Below are positions 1 through 8,247 of a stretch of 64,000 nt of DNA, one piece after another. Within the stretch, counting starts at the first letter, position 1; every line of letters begins with the position of its first letter. Position numbers and translations under genes: made by a program. The notes beneath the pieces are model-generated. The model saw only the letters and a program-made list of their open reading frames with translations. It did no database searches and was not told where the DNA came from. This DNA comes from Shewanella pneumatophori (GTDB taxonomy: Bacteria; Pseudomonadota; Gammaproteobacteria; Enterobacterales; Shewanellaceae). Where the stretch lies: contig NZ_JAKILB010000011.1 of the NCBI RefSeq assembly GCF_023283895.1, positions 84,354 to 148,353 on the forward strand, given 5' to 3'.

Positions 1-2
1 TT

Positions 3-956
3 TTTCAGTTGATGAAACAGCTGGAACAAATGGATGTGCGAGGGGAAGTGACTTTGCTTCCTTTGGCTAATCCTTTGGGGATTAATCAAAAAAGTGGTGA
101 GTTTACCCTTGGTCGCTTTGATCCTATAACCGGAGTTAATTGGAACCGCGAATATCTAGATCATAAAACCGATATTGCTAGTTGGTATCAGCAGCATCGT
201 CATTTAGATGATAAGGCGCTTATCGCCGCATACCGATTACAACTAATCGAATCATGTAATGCACACCTCAACAGCGAATGGGGAGTCACGACAGGTAAAC
301 GCTTAGCGGTAACGCTGCAATCACTAGCCCATCAAGCCGATATCGTTATCGACCTGCATACTGGCCCTAAATCTTGTAAGCACATGTATTGTCCAGAATA
401 TGACGTTGCAGCCGCTTCGCTTTTTTCAATTCCTTACACTTTAGTTATCCCTAACGATTTTGGTGGCGCGATGGACGAAGCTGCGTTTTGTCCTTGGTGG
501 CAACTAACTGAGATCGCTAATTCACAAGGGCGCAGATTGAAGGTGCCTGTTGCGGCATTTACGTTAGAACTTGGCAGCCAAGAACGTATCGATATGGATG
601 ACGCACTTAACGACGCTAAAGGGATTTTGGCTTACTTAAGTCAGCGTGGTGTGGTTAGTGAGTATGTTCAAGCGGCTGAGATGGCCAGATATGCTTGTTA
701 TCTTAAAGATTATAAGAAGTTTCATGCACCTATAGCGGGGATGGTTGAGTACAAAGCTGAGCTCGGCCATATACTTTATTCTGGTGAGACATTAGCAAAT
801 GTTCTAAGGCTAGATCGCTTTGGGACTCACGAAGAGCTAACTGAACTAGTGCTGAATCAAGATTGTGTACCCATATTACATTTCGCTTCAGCTTCGGTTT
901 ACCAAGGTACAGAGCTATATAAGGTAATGACAAACTTGTTTAAACTTAACCTGTAA
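3..956 (+). CDS. Succinylglutamate desuccinylase/aspartoacylase family hydrolase (5' end missing)
   Basis: Zinc hydrolase of the AstE/aspartoacylase (M14-like) family, which removes an acyl group from N-acylated amino acids or related small molecules in the cytoplasm. The frame is open to the left edge, and neither the TTG at 9 nor the ATG at 12 has a ribosome site, so the true start and the first zinc ligands (family His-x-x-Glu) lie outside the window. Counting from position 9, the later zinc His is in DLHTG (H117) and the family catalytic Glu is probably E187 in LELGS. The C-terminal part (about 235-315) fits the small beta domain of the family. The substrate cannot be told from sequence; the protein is not clearly AstE itself, and no arginine-degradation genes are adjacent. 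About 220 bp of non-coding DNA separate it from the next gene. Confidence 0.8.
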   Translation, partial: FQLMKQLEQMDVRGEVTLLPLANPLGINQKSGEFTLGRFDPITGVNWNREYLDHKTDIASWYQQHRHLDDKALIAAYRLQLIESCNAHLNSEWGVTTGKRLAVTLQSLAHQADIVIDLHTGPKSCKHMYCPEYDVAAASLFSIPYTLVIPNDFGGAMDEAAFCPWWQLTEIANSQGRRLKVPVAAFTLELGSQERIDMDDALNDAKGILAYLSQRGVVSEYVQAAEMARYACYLKDYKKFHAPIAGMVEYKAELGHILYSGETLANVLRLDRFGTHEELTELVLNQDCVPILHFASASVYQGTELYKVMTNLFKLNL

Positions 957-1110
957 CTTGTGGTTTACAAATTGATACAGGTGTGTTGATTTTGGTTTAT
1001 TTATTGTTAATTTTTTGTTTGCTGGCTTATTTGTGTTGTGTTACTAATGTTTTGCCTAGGTCATACGTGCTACAAATTGAAGGTGTGGTAGTAGATTTTT
1101 CTAATGGAAA

Positions 1111-1120
1111 TGCCTAGGCA
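1111..1120. repeat. Palindrome TGCCTAGGCA with a second copy of its core upstream
   Basis: A perfect 10-bp palindrome lies 53 bp before the protease start. Its core TGCCTAGG also occurs at 1053-1060. Two copies in one promoter region could be operator sites for an unknown regulator. That is inference from position only; no known binding motif was matched. Confidence 0.3.
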
Positions 1121-1173
1121 ATATTTAAGCAGGATAAAACAATAAAAACTTGCATGTATTAAGGAATTGACAA

Positions 1174-4100
1174 GTGAAAACAAAAATAGCCATGGCAGTA
1201 TCAACTGCTTTAGTAACGATGTCTGCTAGTGCGCTAGCTACACAGTCTGATTATAATCAACGAATTACTCAAATTAACTCAGAGTCAGCGAGAGCAAATA
1301 TTGCTGTAGTCGATTCTAAGTCTGCTGCTTACTCGCAGAATCAAGTAGTTAGACAAAATGCGGTTTTTACTCCTGAAGCTGATTTAGATTCAGGTGTTTA
1401 TCGCTATTTCGTTCGCTTGATTGAAAGCCCGGTTGCACTTTATCAAGGTGGTATTGAAGGCTTTAAAGCTACTTCTTTAGAAAAAGCACCAGGTAAGAAT
1501 GGCAAATTGGATGTTACAAGTTCAGATGTAAAATCTTACCGTTCATTTTTATCAACTCAACAAGATAGCCTCATTCAAAAGGCTAATGCTGTATTGGGTG
1601 AATTAGATGTAAAGCAAAGAACAACTCTTGCTTATAACGGCTTAGTCGTTGAAATGACCCAAGCGCAAGCTCTTAAGCTTTCAAAAGTAGCGGGTATTGC
1701 CAATATTCAGCGTGAAATCTTACGTAAACCAATGACTGATTCTGGTCCTGCAATTATTAAAGCTCCAGCAATATGGAGTGGTGAAGCAACAGGAACAGAA
1801 AGCCAAGGTGAGGGAATGATCGTCGGTATTATTGATACCGGTATTAATAGTGATCACCCATCATTTGCTGATGTTGGTGGCGACGGTTACGACCATTCAA
1901 ACCCATGGGGGCCGAATGTTTATTCTGGTAACTGTGCGGGCGATTTCCCAGAGCTTTGTAACGATAAGTTGATTGGTGTGCACAGCTGGCCAGCGGTTAC
2001 CGATCAATACTTAGATTATGATATTGATGTTCCTGCAAATGGTGAAGATCATAACGGACATGGCTCTCATACCGCAGGTACTGCTGCGGGTAATGTGCTG
2101 ATTAATGCTAACGTACCAAATGTTGACGGTGAAGACACTGGAGTCGTATTTGAATCAATGTCTGGTGTTGCTCCTCACGCGAATATTGTTTCTTATCAAG
2201 TTTGTCTTCCTGGTGAAAATGATGATATTGGCTTTGCTGGATGTTTCCCTTCTTTAGCCGTTCTTGCGGTAGAGCATGCAATTGAAAATGGCGTTGATGC
2301 ACTTAACTATTCGATTGGCGGTGGTTCGAGAAACCCTTGGAATAGTGCTGATGCATTAGCTTTCTTATCTGCACGTAAAGCTGGTATTCATGTCGCGACT
2401 TCTGCAGGTAACTCAGGCCCTGGCCCTGAAACCGTTGGTTCTCCAGGTGATGCTCCTTGGTTAACGACTGTAGCTGCATATACCCACGATCGTGATTTCT
2501 CTGAAAAAGACATCGGTAGCTTTACTGGTGGAGATACGACCGCTCCTGAAGCACTTGCTGGTAAAGCGATGACTGGTGAGTACACTGGTTCTGTCGTTTA
2601 TGCTGGTGACTTTGAAAACGCTAATGATCCTGATAATGATCCTGCTCAGTGTTTAGAGCCATTCCCTGCTGAAACTTTTGCTGAGAATTCGATTGTTGTT
2701 TGTGATCGAGGCTCGATTGCTCGTGTAGATAAAGGGCGTAATGTTCTTGCTGGTGGTGCTTCAGCTCTAGTGCTAGCAAACTTGCAAGGTGGTGCTGACA
2801 GTGTTGTTGCTGATGCTCACGTTTTACCTGCAATTCATATTGATGCTGACAAAGGTGATGCCCTTAAAGCTTGGTTAGCTAGTGGCGCTGATCATATGGC
2901 GACAATCAGTGGTACTGAAGTGATTCAAGATGAAAAACTGGCGCGTATTGCTGCAGGCTTCACTTCTCGTGGCCCTAACAAGTCAGTTCCAGATGTTATT
3001 GCTCCTTCTATCGCAGCACCAGGTGTGAGCATTTTTGCCGCATATGCTGATGATCAATCTGATGCCTTTAAGCAAAATCCTGATCCAAGTGATTATGGTT
3101 TCTTAAGTGGTACATCTATGGCTAGCCCACATGTCGCAGGTGCATTAACACTACTTGCTAGTATTCAGCCTGATTGGACACCGGCGGAAGTACAATCGGC
3201 ATTGATGCTAACTGCTGATCAAAACACTTTCAAAGAGGATGGGGTAACACCGTCAGATTTCTTCGATATGGGCGCGGGTTACGCTAATGTTGAAGCTGCA
3301 GCAAAAACTGGCCTAGTGATGGATGAGAGCTATGTTGATTATGTTAAAGCAGATCCCTCATTAGGTGGTCAACCTTCGCAGATCAACTTGCCGACTATTG
3401 CCAACGCAAAATGTGTTGGTGAGTGTACTTGGACGCGTACAGTTAAAGCAACCAAAGATGGTTCGTGGGCTGCTAGCACTATGGGCGTGACTGACGGTTT
3501 ATTGCTGTCAGTTATGCCAGAGTCTTTTGATTTAAAAGCTGGTGAAACTCAAGAGATAACCGTAACTGCTGATATTTCTGCGGCAAGTGTTGGCTGGAAC
3601 TTTGCTAATATCAAACTTATGGCAGAAGGTATGCCAGAGGTTAAATTGCCAGTTGCTGTTAAAGGAGATTCTAACAATTTGCCAGCGAGTCTAGATATTA
3701 CTGCTGGTAGAACAAGTGGAAGTATCACTTATAGCGGTTTTGTTTCTACAGAGCTTACTGATATTAAGGCTGGTGTATATGATAAACCTACTAACCTTAT
3801 CGATCCGATTACTCTTAATGTACCGGAAGATGGCTTGGATTATGTAGGGATGAGGTTCCCAGCGTTAGCAAATGTTGTTATTTCTATTTCTTCTGAAACG
3901 GCACCAGATGTTGATCTGCGTATTTTGGATAGTAACGAAAATAGAATTGGCAGTAGTGCAGGCCCTGATTCAAATGAATCGGTAGCCTTTACCAATCTAC
4001 CTGCTGGTATTTATTTCTTGGTTGTAGATGGTTATAAGGCGTCGACTCCTGGTGGTACTGATGAAGTCACTATGAATATTGCGTCAATTTTGCCGACTGA

Positions 4101-4974
4101 TGAATCATTAAGTGATGACGTTACTGTTGCTGTTGATGAATCTGAAGGTGAGTTTAGCTTAACATTTGATTGGGATACGGATAACAACACTTCTGGCATC
4201 GTAATTTTGACTTCAGGTGACCAAAGCAATGAAGTTCAAATACCATTAAATATCACTCGCAAGAATGATGTTACTCATTTCCATACCCTATCTGATGCAA
4301 TGACTGCTGGTGTTGCAAGCCGTGTTGGATTTAATGTTGCGCCAAACTTTAGCGATGAAGACAGAGAGTATTCATTCTCTGCGCAAATGTCTGCTGGACA
4401 TAAAGTTGCCAACATTTCTAATGGTGGTGTGCAAGAAGGCAATACAATTAACTGGACTGTCGTTCAGGAGGCTTCTTCTGGTGAAGCTATGGTCGTTGGC
4501 TTTGACTTAATACCTACTAAAGCAGGTTCTGCTTACGCGATGAAGCTTACCAATGAGTTTGGTGACGACATGGTTGAGGAGACTGTTAAGTTCGGTGTAA
4601 CTGAAGTAGCGCCTGTTGCAATGGCAAGTGCTCCTGATTGGGTGACCGAGGGGTTAACTGTGAATATCAGTGGCGCTGCATCTTATGATGGTAACGATGA
4701 TGAACTGTCTTACCAATGGTTGCAGACTGGTGGAGCGACTGTTTTGTTTGATAAAACAGCTGAATCATTTAGTTTTAATGCTCCAAGTGTTGGTAGTCAA
4801 GGGGATACATTATCCTTTGAACTAACTGTTACTGATACAAATGGTAATTCAGACACAACAAATGCCGTTGTGTCAGTATCTGAAGCGGCAGAGCTTGATA
4901 AAGGTGGTTCAATTGGTTGGGTTGGTATGTTACTCCTTCCTGTTGTTTGGATGCGCCGTAAGCTGAAAGCTTAA
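1174..4974 (+). CDS. Secreted S8 (subtilisin-like) serine protease with PA domain and GlyGly-CTERM anchor
   Basis: Large exported subtilase of 1266 residues that probably degrades extracellular protein. It starts at GTG 1174, after an AAGGA ribosome site. Order: signal peptide (about 1-23, ending ALA), inhibitor I9-type propeptide (about 70-190), peptidase S8 domain with the catalytic triad D221 (IIDTGIN), H296 (NGHGSH) and S648 (SGTSMASPH), a protease-associated insert (about 455-600), Fn3-like and pre-peptidase C-terminal beta domains (about 730-1010), and a PKD/Ig-like region (about 1150-1235). The tail GGSIGWVGMLLLPVVWMRRK is a GlyGly-CTERM signal: Gly-rich motif, membrane segment, then basic residues. 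Such tails are processed by rhombosortase and routed through type II secretion in Vibrio and Shewanella; no rhombosortase gene is in the window. A terminator follows directly, so the gene is monocistronic. Confidence 0.95.
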   Translation: MKTKIAMAVSTALVTMSASALATQSDYNQRITQINSESARANIAVVDSKSAAYSQNQVVRQNAVFTPEADLDSGVYRYFVRLIESPVALYQGGIEGFKATSLEKAPGKNGKLDVTSSDVKSYRSFLSTQQDSLIQKANAVLGELDVKQRTTLAYNGLVVEMTQAQALKLSKVAGIANIQREILRKPMTDSGPAIIKAPAIWSGEATGTESQGEGMIVGIIDTGINSDHPSFADVGGDGYDHSNPWGPNVYSGNCAGDFPELCNDKLIGVHSWPAVTDQYLDYDIDVPANGEDHNGHGSHTAGTAAGNVLINANVPNVDGEDTGVVFESMSGVAPHANIVSYQVCLPGENDDIGFAGCFPSLAVLAVEHAIENGVDALNYSIGGGSRNPWNSADALAFLSARKAGIHVATSAGNSGPGPETVGSPGDAPWLTTVAAYTHDRDFSEKDIGSFTGGDTTAPEALAGKAMTGEYTGSVVYAGDFENANDPDNDPAQCLEPFPAETFAENSIVVCDRGSIARVDKGRNVLAGGASALVLANLQGGADSVVADAHVLPAIHIDADKGDALKAWLASGADHMATISGTEVIQDEKLARIAAGFTSRGPNKSVPDVIAPSIAAPGVSIFAAYADDQSDAFKQNPDPSDYGFLSGTSMASPHVAGALTLLASIQPDWTPAEVQSALMLTADQNTFKEDGVTPSDFFDMGAGYANVEAAAKTGLVMDESYVDYVKADPSLGGQPSQINLPTIANAKCVGECTWTRTVKATKDGSWAASTMGVTDGLLLSVMPESFDLKAGETQEITVTADISAASVGWNFANIKLMAEGMPEVKLPVAVKGDSNNLPASLDITAGRTSGSITYSGFVSTELTDIKAGVYDKPTNLIDPITLNVPEDGLDYVGMRFPALANVVISISSETAPDVDLRILDSNENRIGSSAGPDSNESVAFTNLPAGIYFLVVDGYKASTPGGTDEVTMNIASILPTDESLSDDVTVAVDESEGEFSLTFDWDTDNNTSGIVILTSGDQSNEVQIPLNITRKNDVTHFHTLSDAMTAGVASRVGFNVAPNFSDEDREYSFSAQMSAGHKVANISNGGVQEGNTINWTVVQEASSGEAMVVGFDLIPTKAGSAYAMKLTNEFGDDMVEETVKFGVTEVAPVAMASAPDWVTEGLTVNISGAASYDGNDDELSYQWLQTGGATVLFDKTAESFSFNAPSVGSQGDTLSFELTVTDTNGNSDTTNAVVSVSEAAELDKGGSIGWVGMLLLPVVWMRRKLKA

Positions 4975-4988
4975 TATTTAGATGCATA

Positions 4989-5018
4989 GAAAAAGGCTAA
5001 CAATTGTTAGCCTTTTTT
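4989..5018. terminator. Bidirectional Rho-independent terminator between the protease and asnC
   Basis: A stem of AAAAAGGCTAAC pairing with GTTAGCCTTTTT around an AATT loop, with a T-run on both strands. It closes the protease transcript and also serves the convergent asnC gene. Confidence 0.85.
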
Positions 5019-5050
5019 ATATTGACTGGGAAAGGATTAAATCGTCTTAC

Positions 5051-5512
5051 CTAAGGCTTAACCGCCCGTACAATAGGGTTTTGTAAGCTAATTAAGGTTT
5101 CTGTTGATTGAATTTCATCAATTGACTGAATACGATTAATTAACACATGCTGTAGTCCATCGATGGATTGGCACATTACCTTTACAAATACACTGTAGTT
5201 ACCTGTGGTGTAATAGGCTTCAACCACTTCCTCTAGTGCATTTAACTTAGAGATTGCAGCTGGATAGTCACCAGCACTTTTTAAGTTAATACCAATAAAA
5301 CAACATACATCGTAACCGAGTGCCTTAGGGTTAACGGTGATCTGTGCACCAGTAATAATGCCGGCTTGTTTCATTTTCTCTACGCGAACATGGATAGTAC
5401 CCGCACTAACACCAAAGCGTTTGGCTAGCTCAGCAAAGGGCGTTCTGGCCTCTTTCATTAAGGCTGATAGAATTTGGTTATCGAGAGAGTCTCTTTGAAA
5501 TGGGGCTTCCAT
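5051..5512 (-). CDS. asnC: AsnC, Lrp-family transcriptional regulator
   Basis: Transcription factor of the Lrp/AsnC (feast/famine) family. E. coli AsnC senses asparagine and activates asnA. At 153 residues the length is typical. An N-terminal winged HTH (about 8-60, with FGVSAGTIHVRVEKMKQAGI) is followed by the RAM ligand-binding domain (about 70-150). Stretches such as GYDVCCFIGI, EAYYTTGNYS, IDEIQSTETLI and LQNPIVR are close to E. coli AsnC, so I assign the orthologue rather than a generic Lrp. In E. coli asnC lies divergent to asnA; here rluA lies upstream in the same direction and no asnA is nearby. The gene converges on the protease across a shared terminator. Confidence 0.93.
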   Translation of the reverse strand: MEAPFQRDSLDNQILSALMKEARTPFAELAKRFGVSAGTIHVRVEKMKQAGIITGAQITVNPKALGYDVCCFIGINLKSAGDYPAAISKLNALEEVVEAYYTTGNYSVFVKVMCQSIDGLQHVLINRIQSIDEIQSTETLISLQNPIVRAVKP

Positions 5513-5672
5513 AATAAATGCGCCGTTTGCTTATTGGTTAGGTAAGTAATTTACGTATTTTATGCACAATATTCTACTGATTTATCAAATAACGTGGCGA
5601 TAAGGTGGTATGGCTAACTTATTGGGTGAGATTAGCTTTAAAGTTCGGCAGAGTTAGAGTGAGTTACAAATA

Positions 5673-5707
5673 CAAAAGCACCGCAATTGTTGCTGGTGCT
5701 TTTGTTT
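5673..5707 (-). terminator. Terminator downstream of rluA
   Basis: A 10-bp stem CAAAAGCACC / GGTGCTTTTG around a 12-nt loop, 20 to 60 bp past the rluA stop. T-rich flanks occur on both strands; it most likely ends the minus-strand rluA transcript. Confidence 0.7.
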
Positions 5708-5728
5708 ATCTTAATTATATAAGTGGGA

Positions 5729-6406
5729 TTATTGCTCACCTTCGGTGTGCATAAATGGTGCATCACAACTAAAAGTCATTGGCTCTTTAGTGTAAGGGTG
5801 GCTAATCGTTAGTGACTGTGCGTGCAGTAATAGTCTTGGTGCTAGACGTTTAGCTAATGGATCGGCATAAAAGTTATCGCCCAAAATTGGATGGCCTAAT
5901 GCCATCATATGCACCCGCAGTTGATGCGAGCGCCCAGTAATAGGTGTGAGCTTAACTAAAGTCGAGCGTTTGCCATAGCTAATCACTTCATAATGAGTTT
6001 CTGAGGCTTTACCTATCTTATGGTCGACTTTTTGTTTAGGGCGGTTTGGCCAGTCACAAATTAGCGGTAAGTTCACCGTTCCATGAGGTTGCTTTACATG
6101 ACCTGCGACTCGCGCGTAGTAGGTCTTTTGGGTTTCTCTATCTCTGAACTGACGTTTTAGCTCAGATTCTGCACTGCGAATTAGCGCCACCACGATAACC
6201 CCAGAGGTTGCCATGTCTAAGCGGTGGACGATTTTTGCGTGAGGAAACTCCGCTAATACGCGAGTATAAGTACTGTCAGCGTGCGCTGGATCTCGTCCTG
6301 GTACAGATAAAAGCCCCGATGGCTTATTGACCACCATGATATCTTTATCTTGATGGAGGATTTCAAGCCAAGGCGAAGTCGGTGGAGAGTAGACAAAATC
6401 AGTCAT
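5729..6406 (-). CDS. rluA: RluA, dual-specificity 23S rRNA/tRNA pseudouridine synthase
   Basis: Converts uridine to pseudouridine; in E. coli RluA modifies 23S rRNA U746 and U32 of several tRNAs. The 225 residues match the family length. The catalytic aspartate sits in HRLDMATSGV (about residues 62-71). Further family blocks are VNKPSGLLSVPGR near the start, LICDWPNRPKQKVDH in the middle, and ITGRSHQLRVHM with LGHPILGDNFY toward the end. These blocks are near-identical to E. coli RluA and separate it from RluC and RluD; no S4 domain is present, as expected for RluA. It is transcribed toward asnC with its own terminator. The ATG is the only sensible start. Confidence 0.95.
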   Translation of the reverse strand: MTDFVYSPPTSPWLEILHQDKDIMVVNKPSGLLSVPGRDPAHADSTYTRVLAEFPHAKIVHRLDMATSGVIVVALIRSAESELKRQFRDRETQKTYYARVAGHVKQPHGTVNLPLICDWPNRPKQKVDHKIGKASETHYEVISYGKRSTLVKLTPITGRSHQLRVHMMALGHPILGDNFYADPLAKRLAPRLLLHAQSLTISHPYTKEPMTFSCDAPFMHTEGEQ

Positions 6407-6512
6407 GAGGCAACCTTATTAAAAATGCGCGGCAAAGATACCTCTTAGGCGCTTATCCATGCAAGCAGATTTGCCGATAAATCTAACCTTGGCTAAACCT
6501 GTGTTGTAGATG

Positions 6513-6803
6513 CTATGAAAAGCTGTTGCCGTTAACGTGCATTATCGCAAAAGTCCACACCACAAAGGCCAGTGCAGAGTGGATTAGGGCGTAAAAAGAC
6601 TGATCGAGCCGTCCCATACTTCTGGCATCCCAAATCAGCATGCCATGTAAAAAGATAACAATTGGGAATAAGGTTAATAGCGGATAAAGACTAAGAACAC
6701 TCGCATCGCCAAATATGAGTCGGCTTATTAGCGCCCAAACTACCATTAAGCCAGTGATTATCGGCGGAAGTGCGACTCGATATTGCTCTGGGTATGGAAA
6801 CAT
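6513..6803 (-). CDS. Small three-helix membrane protein, function unknown
   Basis: I do not recognise this 96-residue protein. It has three hydrophobic segments, about 10-32 (PPIITGLMVVWALISRLIFG), 38-58 and 70-90, separated by short polar loops, so it should be an inner-membrane protein. It is the last member of a minus-strand group with the methyltransferase (gap about 50 bp) and the 136-residue membrane protein upstream. The co-orientation and tight spacing of the group suggest one transcript, but nothing in the sequence indicates a role. Confidence 0.6.
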   Translation of the reverse strand: MFPYPEQYRVALPPIITGLMVVWALISRLIFGDASVLSLYPLLTLFPIVIFLHGMLIWDARSMGRLDQSFYALIHSALAFVVWTFAIMHVNGNSFS

Positions 6804-6852
6804 ACTAGGCCTCTATTTTATGCTGAGTGAGTACTACATCATCTAATAGGCT

Positions 6853-7371
6853 TTATGCCTTTGGCTTTTGCGCGATAAGCTGCGCTTTATAACTTGCCGA
6901 AGGTAATTCGCCGAATAGATCTTCAGCGTAATGCAGGCAGTGCCAGTTAGCAAATATTGCTTTTAATTCACCCGTTTTCAGTAAAAAGTTTGGGTTTCGT
7001 GGTCTGCCTATTTCAGCTTGTTTGGCGGTAAACGTTTCGTAAATAATGTAGCCACCGGGCTTAATCGCTTCAATGATTTGAGGGAAGAGCGGGCGGTGTA
7101 GATAATTAAAAACCAATACAATGTCATATTGGTTTTTAGCAAGCTCTGGAGCGCTGCCATCTTCTAAGTTCCATTCAAGCAACTCTATGTTTGCAGGTGT
7201 GCTGAGTTCAAGTCGTGATAAATCTTGATCCAGATAAGTCACCGCGCAACCATTATTAGTAAACCATGCGCCGTTACGCCCACTACCACAGGCAAGATCT
7301 AACACTCTAAAGTGAGAAGGGATCTTGTCTAACAGTTTATCGAACTGGGTAATGAGCGGTGCATTATTCAT
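6853..7371 (-). CDS. Class I SAM-dependent methyltransferase
   Basis: A small (172 residues) cytoplasmic Rossmann-fold methyltransferase. Motif I is LDLACGSGRNGAWF (about 24-37), followed by the acidic ribose-binding residue in YLDQD (about 45-49). The stretch YDIVLVFNYLHRPLF (about 82-96) is motif IV/post-IV, and KPGGYIIYETF (about 104-114) is the usual strand 5 to 6 region. The overall form resembles TehB/UbiE-like small-molecule methyltransferases, but no substrate-specific feature is visible. Its start lies only 3 bp after the stop of the upstream membrane-protein gene (7375-7785), so the two are almost certainly co-transcribed and perhaps translationally coupled. Confidence 0.85.
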   Translation of the reverse strand: MNNAPLITQFDKLLDKIPSHFRVLDLACGSGRNGAWFTNNGCAVTYLDQDLSRLELSTPANIELLEWNLEDGSAPELAKNQYDIVLVFNYLHRPLFPQIIEAIKPGGYIIYETFTAKQAEIGRPRNPNFLLKTGELKAIFANWHCLHYAEDLFGELPSASYKAQLIAQKPKA

Positions 7372-7374
7372 GTT

Positions 7375-7785
7375 TTAGCCTTTTACTTCTTTTTTGGTTT
7401 TTATGCTACGGCCATGCACCACTGAAAAGTGGCGTAAACCCGAAGGTCCATGGGATACGATGACTGAGAGTAACACGATAGTGACCAATAGCTCGGGCTT
7501 ATAGTTAGCAAGAGGAATAAATAGCAACAAGAGACCAATTTTAACCAAGGTGAGTACACCTTTTAGTTGGATAAGCCAACGCCAGTCGCGAACAATTTCC
7601 CATACCATTAACACTGAGCCCGTTGCCATAGCCATAATCCAATATGTTAGCCATTGCTCTTGAGGTACATTCAGTAAAATACCACCACCAGCACCTGTGA
7701 TCCCTAAGATGTGAATCGCTCGAAGAGCTGTTTTTGAAAGGCGATGTACTATAAATTGTTTTTCTGTTAGTTCTTTTCTAGCCAT
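7375..7785 (-). CDS. Membrane protein of unknown function, first gene of a three-gene group
   Basis: An unrecognised 136-residue inner-membrane protein. Hydrophobic segments are at about 22-40 (AIHILGITGAGGGILL), 48-66, 76-92 and 97-112. The N-terminus is basic and polar (MARKELTEKQFIVHRLSK), and the C-terminal HGPSGLRHFSVVHGRSIKTK is a basic tail. The stop is 3 bp before the methyltransferase start. It may be a membrane partner of that enzyme, which is inference from spacing alone. Confidence 0.6.
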   Translation of the reverse strand: MARKELTEKQFIVHRLSKTALRAIHILGITGAGGGILLNVPQEQWLTYWIMAMATGSVLMVWEIVRDWRWLIQLKGVLTLVKIGLLLLFIPLANYKPELLVTIVLLSVIVSHGPSGLRHFSVVHGRSIKTKKEVKG

Positions 7786-7974
7786 TTTGAAGGTTCTTGG
7801 GCGATGAGGTGTTGATAAATTTTATCAGGTATTTGCTAATTAAAAAGTGCTCAGTGATCACAAGCTCCAACAGCAACTGACTGAAGAGGTTAAAAAAAGC
7901 TCGCTTAATTACTATTCAGTTGATTTAGCGTAATTTTGTGAAGCAGATATCTATACCTCTTAATAGATACTGTT

Positions 7975-8043
7975 ATGCTAATAAACATATGCTTACTCCT
8001 TGCTGTAATTGGTATTTTCATGCTCAACCAATTGCTGCACTGA
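7975..8043 (+). CDS. Possible 22-residue hydrophobic peptide (small ORF)
   Basis: The 22-codon frame MLINICLLLAVIGIFMLNQLLH is, except for the last residues, a single membrane-spanning segment. It lies in an otherwise gene-free stretch and is followed 60 bp later by a strong terminator, so a short transcript of roughly 160 nt is likely here. No clear ribosome site precedes the ATG. Short hydrophobic peptides of this form include regulatory membrane peptides and type I toxins; neither is shown. It could also be a chance frame within an sRNA. Confidence 0.3.
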   Translation: MLINICLLLAVIGIFMLNQLLH

Positions 8044-8102
8044 CTTAAATAATCTGGAGAACGTATCCTTTCTCTATACAGATTTATTTGATAATTAAGC
8101 TG

Positions 8103-8136
8103 AAAAGCGAGCTGTCAGGAGCTCGCTTTTTATTTT
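8103..8136 (+). terminator. Strong terminator upstream of ldhA
   Basis: An 11-bp stem AAAAGCGAGCT / AGCTCGCTTTT with a 6-nt loop, followed by TATTTT. No annotated plus-strand gene ends before it, so it marks an unannotated transcript (small RNA or the small ORF at 7975-8043) or insulates ldhA. A separate AGCTCGCTT copy at 7898-7906 could pair with the left arm. Confidence 0.7.
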
Positions 8137-8168
8137 GTCAAAATCCATCGCTAGTAAACTGGCTCAGA

Positions 8169-8182
8169 TTGACCCTCATCAA
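8169..8182 (+). promoter_or_regulatory. FNR/EtrA/CRP-type box upstream of ldhA
   Basis: The sequence TTGACCCTCATCAA matches the FNR consensus TTGAT-N4-ATCAA at all but one position. It ends 65 bp before the ldhA start, a position usual for activation. Anaerobic control of a fermentative lactate dehydrogenase makes biological sense. The assignment is by motif only. Confidence 0.5.
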
Positions 8183-8247
8183 GACAAATCCCTTCATATC
8201 GCATAGACTGTTCAAGTTTTCTTCCTCTTTTAGCTAAGGTATCTACT

